From assembly GCA_028279305.1 (NCBI GenBank), contig JANQOA010000368.1:62001-126000 (forward strand): a stretch of DNA of 64,000 nt, read 5' to 3'. The stretch is from Pseudomonadales bacterium (GTDB lineage Bacteria; Pseudomonadota; Gammaproteobacteria; Pseudomonadales; Azotimanducaceae). The notes beneath the pieces were generated by a model, which saw nothing but the letters and a program-made list of their open reading frames with translations, ran no database searches and was not told where the DNA came from. Shown one piece after another: positions 7,795 through 15,446 of the stretch. Each line of letters opens with the position of its first letter. Position 1 is the stretch's first letter. Both the position numbers and the translations under genes were made by a program.

Positions 7795-9423
7795 TCAGCT
7801 GACAAAACTGAAGCAGCCCTCCTTGAGATCAATCTTACGGCCGCAGATCTCCCGGCTCTCCATTTCCGCCATCACGGCCGGATCTTCAGTGTAGGCAATA
7901 CTGCGCCGCCCATCAGGCAAATCCGCAACAACAATACCCCGCTGGGGTGTCTTCTTGCGGTACATCACCGTGTAACCGGCAACGGAACCCCGCCCGTTGA
8001 AATCCACCGTAACTTCTTTTGGTTGAGAGGCGTTGGCAACGTCTTCAGTGACGTCGATAAACCGGTATCCGCCGGTTGCCGGCGCCGTCCCCCAGACCGC
8101 AAAGCCTTGTTTTGTCAGCACACCGGAAACGGTGGTGACCATGCCGGTACTGCCCGGCCTGGACCGAAGCTTGTGCGCAAGCTGCGCCGTGGCATGCAAG
8201 ACAAAACTGTTAAACGGCCCGCCCGCAAAAGGCATAGCCCCGGTAAAGCTCCAATCGATGTCTGCCGGAATACCTGACTCCGCTGCATAGACATCTTGAG
8301 CGACCGGAAAGCAGGTATACAGCTCCAGAAAATCGAGTTCCTCGGGCGCTATGCCGGCGGCGTCAAACGCGGCCCGGCCCGCCAGTTCCGCACCGGGACA
8401 GCGATGCAGCGCTTCGCGCGCGGTCAGGTTCACCATATGATTAGCTTCCGTGAACACCCTCGGGAATATCCAGTTTTCCCTTGGAATGCCTAATTGTTGT
8501 GCTTCTTCAGCGCAGCAAAACAAAAGCGCGGACGCTTGATCAATATTCCAGGAACTGTTGTGGAGTTTTGTGTATGGAAACGCCACCATGCTGTTTTTTG
8601 CGCTGTGCTCACGGATGTAGTCAGATGCATAGGACTCGTCGTTCCAGCCTTGCGGATTATTCCGCGCCATCTCACTGAACACGCTGTAGCGGGCTGCCAT
8701 TTCATCGCGGCGCTCGTCGATACTCTGACCTTTGGCATACCGGTACGCGCTGTCGATAATGGCGTAGTAACCCACCGGCATGTTGCCCAGGCCGCTGTCG
8801 ATTTCATAGTCCGGCAGCATTTCTTCGTGGGGTTTCATCACCACGTCAGCAAGTTCTGTGCTTACGGTATCTTCAAGTTCAACACCCTGAATACCGGCCT
8901 GCAGGATTCGGTTACCGGCCTCCCCACCCACCACCAACGCGCATCTGGTTTTCCCCGACGCAATGGAAGAACAGGCTTCACTGATAATCGTTTGTTGCGA
9001 GATACCCGGCAGAGCGCTGATCGAACGGGCGTTGCCGGCACCAACCGCATCAGCTATCAGCCGGCCGGGGTTACGGTAGCGCCACCGCCCGACCGGGACA
9101 TATACATCTTCTATACCGGCAATTAACGCTGCGGCGCCCTCACCCGCCGGTGAAGCAGCAGCGCACGCATCAGCCGGTAGAGCAGCAGCGCACGCATCAG
9201 CCGGTGAAGCAGTAGCGCACGCATCGTGTGCACTGCGTTTCACTGCTTCGATCATAAGCGCTAGGGGCTCCCGCGCTTTCAGCGGATCGGTTTCTTTCTG
9301 CTGCACGAGACCAACACCAACCAACACCGGCGCTCGCGGATCTATGTAGTTTTGATCTTTCTCTGTTTGATCTTTCTCTGTTTGATCTTTCTCTATTTGA
9401 TCTTTCTCTATTTGATCTTTCAT
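7795..9423 (-). CDS. Thiolase-like protein (TLP1 type) with repeat-expanded N-terminus
   Basis: 542 residues. After a 24-residue repetitive tail the fold starts with RAPVLVGVGLVQQKE. It includes ALVVGGEAGN, a C-terminal half with MPFAGGPFNSFVLHATAQLA, and an extra C-terminal domain (RGIVVADLPDGRRSIAYTED) like that of thiolase-like protein 1. The CxSG nucleophile motif and the GGHP motif of true thiolases are not visible, so it may be an aldolase-type or scaffold protein rather than a thiolase. Two in-frame tandem repeats change its length: 15-bp units at the start and 27-bp units around residues 66-93. No other plausible ATG exists before the conserved fold. It heads a five-gene operon running to the CoA-transferase. 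Confidence 0.85.
   Translation of the reverse strand: MKDQIEKDQIEKDQTEKDQTEKDQNYIDPRAPVLVGVGLVQQKETDPLKAREPLALMIEAVKRSAHDACATASPADACAAALPADACAAASPAGEGAAALIAGIEDVYVPVGRWRYRNPGRLIADAVGAGNARSISALPGISQQTIISEACSSIASGKTRCALVVGGEAGNRILQAGIQGVELEDTVSTELADVVMKPHEEMLPDYEIDSGLGNMPVGYYAIIDSAYRYAKGQSIDERRDEMAARYSVFSEMARNNPQGWNDESYASDYIREHSAKNSMVAFPYTKLHNSSWNIDQASALLFCCAEEAQQLGIPRENWIFPRVFTEANHMVNLTAREALHRCPGAELAGRAAFDAAGIAPEELDFLELYTCFPVAQDVYAAESGIPADIDWSFTGAMPFAGGPFNSFVLHATAQLAHKLRSRPGSTGMVTTVSGVLTKQGFAVWGTAPATGGYRFIDVTEDVANASQPKEVTVDFNGRGSVAGYTVMYRKKTPQRGIVVADLPDGRRSIAYTEDPAVMAEMESREICGRKIDLKEGCFSFVS
9146..9226. repeat. Three tandem 27-bp repeats inside the thiolase-like gene
   Basis: Units begin at 9146, 9173 and 9200 and differ at only a few bases (gccggtgaagcagcagcgca type start). 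On the coding strand they encode DACATASPA, DACAAALPA and DACAAASPA. Because the unit is a multiple of three, copy-number change alters protein length without a frameshift. The insert lies in a surface-like, Ala-rich stretch before the conserved body of the fold. Confidence 0.9.
9351..9420. repeat. 15-bp minisatellite at the start of the thiolase-like gene
   Basis: Four full copies plus a 10-bp partial copy of tttgatctttctctR (R is G in the first two, A in the next two) end directly at the start codon. They encode (KDQ[I/T]E) repeats, a highly charged N-terminal tail. A tract of this kind next to the promoter could vary in length by slipped-strand replication. Confidence 0.92.
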
Positions 9424-9436
9424 TGCTAAATTATGG

Positions 9437-9471
9437 TACGCATGCTTATTATTAGCAAGCTTTAGTATATG
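9437..9471. promoter_or_regulatory. Putative MarR-regulon operator (site A), thiolase operon promoter
   Basis: The 48-bp gap between an acyl-CoA dehydrogenase stop and the thiolase-like start contains TACGCATGCTTATTATTA (9437-9454) and GCAAGCTTTAGTATATG (9455-9471). The GCATGC/TTATTA core matches elements before the P450, Rieske and MarR genes. It would give the operon an internal promoter. Operator status is inferred from recurrence. Confidence 0.5.
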
Positions 9472-10662
9472 TTATTGGGCAAGCATGGACTTAGCAATGA
9501 TATTGCGCTGAACCTGGTTGCTGCCGCCATAGATGCTGGCGCACCGGCCATAAAGATAGAGATGCCCTGCTCCGGACGCAGCATCCGCAACCGTCGCGGC
9601 TTCCATAAACTCTCCCTTATTCACCCGGTCGACGTTGTACGCCGCTTTGTAGGGACCGTACAGATCACTGAACAGGATAGAGATATCCTGCTGTAGTTCT
9701 GTTGCTTTCACCTTCAACACCGAAGCTTCGTGCGCCCCCTGTGAACCAGCCTGCCACTGGGTAATCAGCCGCTGTTCCAGCGCAATCAAGGCCGTCAGGC
9801 GGAAATCGATGCGTGCCAGCCGTTCGGAAAAGTGAAACCTTGCCCCCGCGTCCAGGTGGTCAGCCTGTTGCAGCAGCCTGGTCATGGAAGCAACCGCGCG
9901 TGACTTGGAGCCGGTATCTGCTATAGCGGTGCGCTCGTTGGCAAGCAGGAATTTGGCAATCTTCCATCCGTCTCCTTCTTCGCCGACCCGATTCTTAACC
10001 GGGACACGAACCTCATCAAAAAAAGTCTGGTTGGTGTGATGTAACCCGTCAATGGTTGTGATGGGAGATATGGTGATACCCGGTGTGTTCATATCCAGCA
10101 GCAGAAACGTAATGCCTTGCTGGCGGCGTCCACTGTCATCCGTACGCACCAGCAGGTGCATCATCTCGGCGTAGTGCGCCTGGGTTGTCCACATTTTGGT
10201 CCCGTTGATTACATAGTGGTCTCCATCTCTTACTGCTGAGCACTTCAAGGATGCCAGGTCCGAACCGGCGTTGGGCTCTGAGTAACCCTGACACCACCAC
10301 GTGCGGTTATCCAGAATGTCTTTAAGATAGGTATCCTTCTGCGCCTGGGTGCCGAAGGTATAAATGACCGGGCCGACCATGTTGACCCCATACGGAATGA
10401 TGAACGGCCCACCCGCCAGGGCATTTTCCTGTTCAAAAAGATACTGCTGCACCGGACTCCAGTCCGCGCCGCCATGTTCTGAAGGCCAACCACCGCCAAA
10501 ATAGCCGCCTTCTCTTAAGATGTTCTGCCATCGAACATGATCACCTTTCTTAAGATGAAGGTCGTTCATCACCTTGTGTTTTATATCTGCCGGCAGATTG
10601 GCGTGAATATAGCCGCGTACTTCGTCGCGAAAAGTTTTCTCCGCAGCCGTAAGTTGCATCAT
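9472..10662 (-). CDS. Acyl-CoA dehydrogenase, large subunit type
   Basis: 396 residues with the complete acyl-CoA dehydrogenase fold. GYSEPNAGSDLASLK and KMWTTQAHYAEMM form the central beta domain contacting FAD and substrate, and YGGSNQVQRNIIAK closes the C-terminal domain. The MCAD catalytic-glutamate position (YEGT) is a glycine here, while LLANERTA offers the alternative helix-G glutamate used by LCAD/IVD-like enzymes. The ATG overlaps the stop of the neighbouring acyl-CoA dehydrogenase by four bases (10659-10662), which supports a heteromer. Pairs of this type oxidise steroid or other bulky side-chain acyl-CoAs. A two-helix FAD-binding pair would need both chains. Confidence 0.93.
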   Translation of the reverse strand: MMQLTAAEKTFRDEVRGYIHANLPADIKHKVMNDLHLKKGDHVRWQNILREGGYFGGGWPSEHGGADWSPVQQYLFEQENALAGGPFIIPYGVNMVGPVIYTFGTQAQKDTYLKDILDNRTWWCQGYSEPNAGSDLASLKCSAVRDGDHYVINGTKMWTTQAHYAEMMHLLVRTDDSGRRQQGITFLLLDMNTPGITISPITTIDGLHHTNQTFFDEVRVPVKNRVGEEGDGWKIAKFLLANERTAIADTGSKSRAVASMTRLLQQADHLDAGARFHFSERLARIDFRLTALIALEQRLITQWQAGSQGAHEASVLKVKATELQQDISILFSDLYGPYKAAYNVDRVNKGEFMEAATVADAASGAGHLYLYGRCASIYGGSNQVQRNIIAKSMLAQ

Positions 10663-11759
10663 GACCGTGCCTCGAAATAACGGCTTGCCTGCCAGCGGGT
10701 GTGCTGTCCCGCGTCCCCTAACATGGCATCAAGGGCAATGGACCGGCGCAAATACCTGCCGACTGCAAACTCTTCACTGACGCCAACGCCTCCATGCAGC
10801 TGCACGGCCTGTTCCAGCATGGCCCTGGCAAGTTCCGCTGACCTCGCCTTGACCGCTCTGAGGATGCGCTCCCGTTCCAGACCATCGTTCAATTGGCACG
10901 CGTCAGCAGCCATCCACGCAATCGCCCGGATCTCCTCTTCCGCTGACACCATATCCGCAAATATGTGCTGCAGGGCCTGGAACTCCGCCAGCTTTTCACC
11001 AAACTGCTCCCGCGTGTTCAGATACTCGCCCGTCATCAGCCTGGCCGCTTCGGCAATACCTTCAAGCTCGGCCGAGAGACAGCAGATGGCCTGCAACTGG
11101 GCATACATAACCGCATCCTGCGCCAGCGCGCCCTTTGCGATGATAGCCTCCTCCCCAATGGCGACACGCTGAAAAATTATGCGGCCCGCATTAATCCCGT
11201 CGATGGTCGGAAAAGCATCGATAACAAGCCCATCAGCCACCTTGGGTACATTAAGCAGCACGGGATCAGCACCCATGCGTGCGGTCACCAGCAAGCCATC
11301 AGCAACATCAACATGACGTACCACGGATTTAACGCCGGTGAGCAACCAATCGCCTTTTCCGGCCTCGACCGTGCAGGTCACGTGCTCAAATCCAATATCA
11401 GCCTGGGCTTCGTCATGTGCAAATGTCAGTATCAGATCACCAGAGGCCAGTTCTGCCAGCAGCGGCGACCGCGGACTTGAAAATTCGATGGCCTTTGCCG
11501 CAAGTACAGCGGACTCGAGGTAAGGGGTACTCAGCAGACCGCGGCCGAACGCCCGGCTAACAACCTGCACGTCCCGGGGGCCGCCTCCCAGCCCGCCCGA
11601 GGCTTCGGCAAGAGGCAGCGCCAGCCATCCTAATTCGGCGAAGCGTTGCCACAGTTCCTGCATCCGCCGGCCCGTTGTTTCGCCGCCGCGGTTTTCTTCC
11701 ACAAAGCGGTTAACGCTATTGTCCAAAAGCGCTCTCTCTTCCGTCTCAAAACCGGTCAT
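10659..11759 (-). CDS. Acyl-CoA dehydrogenase, divergent partner subunit
   Basis: 366 residues, a shorter and more divergent acyl-CoA dehydrogenase. It keeps the N-terminal helical domain (ELGWLALPLAEASGGLGGG) and the C-terminal QLHGGVGVSEEFAVGRYLRR segment, but lacks the YGGxNxxQ motif and a clear SEPxAGSD stretch. This resembles the non-catalytic partner in alpha2-beta2 acyl-CoA dehydrogenases such as ChsE1-ChsE2. Its start faces the SnoaL/Rieske transcription unit across a promoter region holding GCATACTAA elements. It is the first gene of the minus-strand beta-oxidation run that ends at 4740. Confidence 0.9.
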   Translation of the reverse strand: MTGFETEERALLDNSVNRFVEENRGGETTGRRMQELWQRFAELGWLALPLAEASGGLGGGPRDVQVVSRAFGRGLLSTPYLESAVLAAKAIEFSSPRSPLLAELASGDLILTFAHDEAQADIGFEHVTCTVEAGKGDWLLTGVKSVVRHVDVADGLLVTARMGADPVLLNVPKVADGLVIDAFPTIDGINAGRIIFQRVAIGEEAIIAKGALAQDAVMYAQLQAICCLSAELEGIAEAARLMTGEYLNTREQFGEKLAEFQALQHIFADMVSAEEEIRAIAWMAADACQLNDGLERERILRAVKARSAELARAMLEQAVQLHGGVGVSEEFAVGRYLRRSIALDAMLGDAGQHTRWQASRYFEARS

Positions 11760-11824
11760 GATTTTTACCGCTCCTTCGCTCCCGGCGCACGCAGATCGAT
11801 TAACAGTACATCTGCCAATAGTAA

Positions 11825-11874
11825 CTATGCATACTAAATCAATGCCATTTAGTTCGCAAGCATACTAATTATGC
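11825..11874. promoter_or_regulatory. Putative MarR-regulon operator (site B), divergent promoter
   Basis: Contains TATGCATACTAAAT at 11825-11838 and the palindrome GCATACTAATTATGC at 11860-11874 (GCATA arms, 5-bp spacer). It lies between the divergent acyl-CoA dehydrogenase (start 11759) and SnoaL-like gene, so one regulator could control both directions. The palindrome covers the ATG at 11871, which argues that translation of the SnoaL-like gene starts further downstream. Confidence 0.5.
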
Positions 11875-11939
11875 GGCAGCGCTTCACTTTTGACATGAAA
11901 TGGATAGACTTAACCGGCCTCAACCTGAATCCACAACTC

Positions 11940-12332
11940 ATGGAACCGAAGGCGCTGATAGAAAACGCAGTGGCAGCCTGGCAAGCAGGCGACGACAACG
12001 CATTCTGGAATCTGCTTGCTGACGATGTCCGCTATGAGGTGATTGGCACAACCCCCGCCTCCGGTGTCTATCAAAGCAAAAACGAATTCTTTCGCAACGC
12101 GCTGATTCCAATGGGAAAGCTGCTGGCACAAGGCGCCCGGCCGGTGGCATACGACATGATTACGGAAGGTAATCGGGTGGTCTTTATGTGGACCGGTGAG
12201 GGGGTGATGCAAAACGGCAATCCATACAACAACAGTTATTGCTGGGTTATTGAAGTCGCCGGCAATCGGATATCAAAGTTGAAGGCATACCTTGATACGG
12301 CGTTGGTCGATAATCTCTTCAACCAGAGCTGA
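11940..12332 (+). CDS. SnoaL-like/NTF2-fold protein
   Basis: 130 residues from ATG 11940, beginning MEPKALIENAVAAWQAGDDN, the usual first helix of SnoaL-like polyketide-cyclase/ketosteroid-isomerase-fold proteins. In-frame ATGs at 11871 and 11895 would add an atypical leader, and the first lies inside an operator-like palindrome. No start has a convincing ribosome-binding site. The core FWNLLADDVRYEVIGTTPASG and the C-terminal KLKAYLDTALVDNLF segment match the second SnoaL-like protein at 16867 (DEYFDTKLVDELF), so the two are paralogues. Members isomerise, hydrate or simply bind small hydrophobic molecules. It is followed by the Rieske oxygenase. Confidence 0.85.
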   Translation: MEPKALIENAVAAWQAGDDNAFWNLLADDVRYEVIGTTPASGVYQSKNEFFRNALIPMGKLLAQGARPVAYDMITEGNRVVFMWTGEGVMQNGNPYNNSYCWVIEVAGNRISKLKAYLDTALVDNLFNQS

Positions 12333-12372
12333 CGGCCCGGCGGCACGCCGGACGGTTGCGGATTTTGATATG

Positions 12373-12398
12373 TATACGTATTATTAATATACGTATTA
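12373..12398. promoter_or_regulatory. Putative MarR-regulon operator (site C) before the Rieske oxygenase
   Basis: Two identical 11-bp copies of TATACGTATTA (12373-12383 and 12388-12398), 15 bp apart, stand 37 bp before the Rieske oxygenase ATG. The repeats match the element before the MarR gene (GCATACGTATTAT). Placement fits a repressor site over or near the promoter. Confidence 0.55.
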
Positions 12399-12434
12399 AA
12401 TCGCAGAGAGCGGCCCATACAGGAGCAAGTCAGA

Positions 12435-13847
12435 ATGACAGACATCATCAAAGGACGGGGCACTAAGGAAAGTCCCCTCGTCGACGAGTTGATCGCAGCG
12501 GATTCGCTTCCTGTACCCGAGGGCCTGAGCGCTGACGGCAACTACGACCCGCAGCTCACGCACATCGAATTCAGCACCTACTACGACCGGGACTACGCCG
12601 CGCTGGAACTTGAGCATATGTGGAAGAAGTCCTGGCAATACGCTTGCAGGGAAGAAGACATTCCGGCAGTTGGCGACCGCTATCCTTACGACGTTGGTCC
12701 GCTTTCGTTCATTATCATCCGCAGCGCGGACAATAAATTCAAAGCTTTCCACAATAGCTGCCTGCACCGGGGTACGAAACTGTGCACCCACATGACAAGT
12801 ACGGACCAGATCCGCTGCCCCTTCCACGGTTGGACGTGGAATATCGACGGTTCCATTAAAAACATACCGGAGCAATGGGACTTTCCCTACGTGGACGAAA
12901 GCTATCGGCTCCCGGAAGCAAAACTGGACACCTGGGGCGGCTGCATCTTCATCAACCCGGACCCGGAAGCGGCACCCCTGGCAGAGTCTCTGGGGGTACT
13001 ACCGGGTCACTTCAGTCACTTCGACCTGGCCGACCGGTTTACGCTTGCGTTTACAACAAAAAAGATACGCGCAAACTGGAAGCAGGTCTGGGCGGCCTTT
13101 CTGGAGGCGTACCACGTTGCGGAAACACACTATGACGCGGTCAACTTCACCGGGGACGCCAATACAAAATATGATTGTTTTGATGACGGCAAAGCGATTA
13201 TCAGCCGCCTGATTACCCCTGCCGGCGTGCCAAGCCCAACCTTGGAGGACCGGATCTCCGGCAGGCAGGCCGCAATCACGACAATTCAGTCCTTTGCCAA
13301 TGCGCTTGGACCCGCGGCACAGGCAACGCTGCCGGATGTCAACAGCATGGAAAAATTCGGCCGCAAGGAAATTGCTGCCTGGCGTAGAGAGACGATGGCA
13401 GAAATGCTGGGTGCGGATCTGAGCGCTCTCTCCGATGCTGAAATGATCGACAGCATCCAATATGCCATGTTCCCCAATTTCGGTCCGTGGCTCGGCGAAG
13501 GTTTACCGTTGATCTACCAATTCCTGCCGCTTGGCGACAACCCGGATGAGTCACTCTTCACGGTGCGCTTAACCGCACCGATACCCAAGGGTGCACCGCG
13601 GCCGCCTGCAGCACCCCTCACCCACCTTGATTTTGATGATTTTTTTGAGTCGCTGCCGGAATGGGGACGCATTGCCCATGTATTCGACCAGGACATGTCC
13701 AACCTGCCCATTATTCAGTCGGGGGTTAGGGCTGCTGCGTCCAGCCGATCCCGCCTGTCGCTGGGCCGTTATCAGGAACAACGCATCGCGCTGATGCATG
13801 AGTTTGTCGAACGGAAAATTGCAGAGGGACAGGCGGCCGGCCGTTAA
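12435..13847 (+). CDS. Rieske non-heme iron oxygenase, alpha subunit
   Basis: 470 residues. The Rieske [2Fe-2S] site reads C109-x-H111...C128-x2-H131 (SCLHRGTKL ... RCPFHGW). The catalytic domain has the mononuclear iron ligands H227 and H232 in EAYHVAETHYD, with the aspartate of the triad near residue 420 (FDQDMSNL). An AGGAG lies upstream of the start. No beta subunit, ferredoxin or reductase gene adjoins it, so electrons must come from elsewhere; the FprA-type reductase at 50.5-51.8 kb is one candidate. The family hydroxylates aromatic or alicyclic rings. Location inside the beta-oxidation locus suggests it initiates attack on the same substrate. Confidence 0.93.
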   Translation: MTDIIKGRGTKESPLVDELIAADSLPVPEGLSADGNYDPQLTHIEFSTYYDRDYAALELEHMWKKSWQYACREEDIPAVGDRYPYDVGPLSFIIIRSADNKFKAFHNSCLHRGTKLCTHMTSTDQIRCPFHGWTWNIDGSIKNIPEQWDFPYVDESYRLPEAKLDTWGGCIFINPDPEAAPLAESLGVLPGHFSHFDLADRFTLAFTTKKIRANWKQVWAAFLEAYHVAETHYDAVNFTGDANTKYDCFDDGKAIISRLITPAGVPSPTLEDRISGRQAAITTIQSFANALGPAAQATLPDVNSMEKFGRKEIAAWRRETMAEMLGADLSALSDAEMIDSIQYAMFPNFGPWLGEGLPLIYQFLPLGDNPDESLFTVRLTAPIPKGAPRPPAAPLTHLDFDDFFESLPEWGRIAHVFDQDMSNLPIIQSGVRAAASSRSRLSLGRYQEQRIALMHEFVERKIAEGQAAGR

Positions 13848-13872
13848 GGCGGGCGGCTGCGCAGTCCGCCTT
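13846..13872. terminator. Hairpin spanning both stop codons of convergent genes
   Basis: AAGGCGG (13846-13852) and CCGCCTT (13866-13872) form a 7-bp stem around an inner CTGCGCAG palindrome. The structure overlaps the stop codons of the Rieske gene (plus) and the MarR gene (minus), which fits a compact bidirectional terminator. There is no long T-run. Confidence 0.5.
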
Positions 13873-14314
13873 ATGCGTCCAGTGCGAGTAAGTGTTGCTT
13901 AACGGCGTTCAGTACACGCTCAGCCGTCTGAATATCTTTGTCCGGGATGCCTTCGAGTACACCCGCGTTGAATTCCCGCGCAATAACACCCATCTTTTTA
14001 ACTAACTTTTTGCCCTCGGGCGCCAGGTATACCCTTTTGGATCGACGATCCATGGGATCGTCATGTCTTTCAACGAGCCCCCTTGCCTCAAGCCTGTCAA
14101 TCAGCCCGCCCAGAGTGACTTTACCCACACTCATGTACTCCGCCAGCTCCGTTTGGGTCATACCGTCGCCATGCGTACGCGTAAGATTTGAAATCACCCA
14201 ATATTGCGACCGGGTGAGATCATACGGTTTCATCAGGCGGTCATAATGCATGCTATGCAAACGCGAGACGTCGTTAACAAGGAAGCTGAATCGTACGGGG
14301 TTGTCGATAGTCAT
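13871..14314 (-). CDS. MarR family transcriptional regulator (likely local repressor)
   Basis: 147 residues with the MarR winged helix-turn-helix. Recognition-helix region MTQTELAEYMSVGKVTLGGLIDRLEARGLVERH is followed by the wing DPMDRRSKRVYLAPEGKKL. It lies in the middle of the degradative locus, convergent with the Rieske oxygenase and downstream of the oxidase-like membrane operon. Its own promoter carries GCATACGTATTAT (14345-14358), a relative of elements before the thiolase, acyl-CoA dehydrogenase, Rieske, membrane-operon and P450 units. The simplest reading is an autoregulated repressor of the whole locus, released by an aromatic or CoA-ester ligand. Confidence 0.92.
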   Translation of the reverse strand: MTIDNPVRFSFLVNDVSRLHSMHYDRLMKPYDLTRSQYWVISNLTRTHGDGMTQTELAEYMSVGKVTLGGLIDRLEARGLVERHDDPMDRRSKRVYLAPEGKKLVKKMGVIAREFNAGVLEGIPDKDIQTAERVLNAVKQHLLALDA

Positions 14315-14344
14315 AGATTCTTACTGCTAAATTTATTAACTAAA

Positions 14345-14358
14345 AGCATACGTATTAT
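14345..14358. promoter_or_regulatory. Putative MarR autoregulatory operator (site D)
   Basis: AGCATACGTATTAT lies 31 bp upstream of the MarR start on the minus-strand promoter side. It shares TACGTATTA with site C and GCATAC with sites B and E. A position upstream of the regulator itself is usual for MarR autoregulation. Confidence 0.5.
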
Positions 14359-14415
14359 CAGCCTGATTACCAGGTTGACGCGCGATAAAAGACTGCCGCC
14401 GCGCTTGCGCGCGGT

Positions 14416-15153
14416 TTATGCCGGTGAGTGCACAGTTTTGCGGTGGGCGGATGCGACCGACTCGATCGAACGTATCGTCCACAATACCGCCAGTGCCCAA
14501 ACAACAATAACCCCGCCTAGAGAGAGCCAGACCGCGGACTGGAAAAAGGGTGCCAATGGGTACACGGCACACCAATAACTGATTGCCATGCCGATATACG
14601 CCGTCCACATCAACCTGGACTGACCCGCGGTGGAATTCCGCTTCAACATCATGGGTATGACCAGCGGGATGCAGAACCAGACCGTCCATCCGAATGTGAA
14701 AAACCACAGCTCGTCCGCCAGGACACTTTTGATTGCAACAAAGGCAACAAATGCACCCGCCAGCGCCAGAAAGATCAACCCGGTCCAGGCTCTTTGAGAA
14801 ATAGAGGGTGCGTACTCTTCACGCCCATACTTGATGGCAAGATATAGAAAGCAGAATTCTTCGATGTTGGTGATGATCAATCCCACCCAATAGAGCTGCA
14901 TGAACCAGTGGTCATATACGTTGAACCACTTGTCGAACATCATGACATAAACCAGATCGTGAGGAATGAATATCAGGGTTGCCACTATAGGCATACTGAC
15001 AACCTTCTGTTTGAAGCCGAGATAAATCCCGCTGCCGAAGTAGATAAAGTTACAGATCAACGCCAACGCGCCAAAAGTAAGCAGGCGCGGTACGTTTTGA
15101 TCAATATTCGCCAGCGTCGATGACACGTCGTAAAGTGACAATATTCCATCCAT
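14416..15153 (-). CDS. Polytopic membrane protein of unknown function
   Basis: 245 residues starting MDGILSLYDVSSTLANIDQN; the upstream start at 15204 would overlap the COX4-like gene and was not used. About seven hydrophobic helices are visible, with charged or polar features between them (MFDKWFNVYDHWFMQLYW, ITNIEEFCFLYLAIKYGREE). I do not recognise the family with certainty. The size and seven-helix layout recall the small membrane terpene-cyclase-like proteins of fungi and bacteria, but that is a weak resemblance. It begins 5 bp after the COX4-like gene, so it is the last member of the four-gene membrane operon. No counterpart exists in the second copy of the module at 44-46 kb. Confidence 0.75.
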   Translation of the reverse strand: MDGILSLYDVSSTLANIDQNVPRLLTFGALALICNFIYFGSGIYLGFKQKVVSMPIVATLIFIPHDLVYVMMFDKWFNVYDHWFMQLYWVGLIITNIEEFCFLYLAIKYGREEYAPSISQRAWTGLIFLALAGAFVAFVAIKSVLADELWFFTFGWTVWFCIPLVIPMMLKRNSTAGQSRLMWTAYIGMAISYWCAVYPLAPFFQSAVWLSLGGVIVVWALAVLWTIRSIESVASAHRKTVHSPA

Positions 15154-15158
15154 TCGAA

Positions 15159-15446
15159 CTAGCTCCCCGTTGCTCCAAAAAACATGAATAACACAGCAGC
15201 GCACACGCCTACCACATAGGCATTCGCCACCAGTCGAAGAGGCAGCGGCGCGATGCCCGCTTCCATAAAATGCATGATCACCAGCCGCACTTTCACAAAC
15301 GCAATCACCATCAACACAACTGTTGCATTGCGGGCGGCCGCCTCATCCCCCGGCGCGTAGCTGCCGCCAACAATCCAGGACAGCAAAGCCGCCGCTGCCA
15401 GGATAAACCAGACAAATGTAATCCGATTTCTAAACAACTGAGCCAT
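15159..15446 (-). CDS. Cytochrome c oxidase subunit IV/NorF-like membrane protein
   Basis: 95 residues with three helices: residues about 9-27, 38-60 and 68-90. The stretch AFVKVRLVIMHFMEAGIAPLPLRLV is the conserved core of the prokaryotic COX4/NorF small-subunit family (K, H, E and R spaced across helix 2 to loop). Its start follows the COX3-like stop directly. A paralogue with the same core (AFAKVWLVAFQFMELRTAPRWLRHV) is at 44456-44731. No catalytic oxidase subunit is present in the window, so it is an orphan accessory subunit. Confidence 0.85.
   Translation of the reverse strand: MAQLFRNRITFVWFILAAAALLSWIVGGSYAPGDEAAARNATVVLMVIAFVKVRLVIMHFMEAGIAPLPLRLVANAYVVGVCAAVLFMFFGATGS

Noticed and set aside
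12396..12875. Minus-strand 159-codon frame
   Set aside because: It is antisense to the N-terminal part of the Rieske oxygenase, which has complete cofactor motifs.
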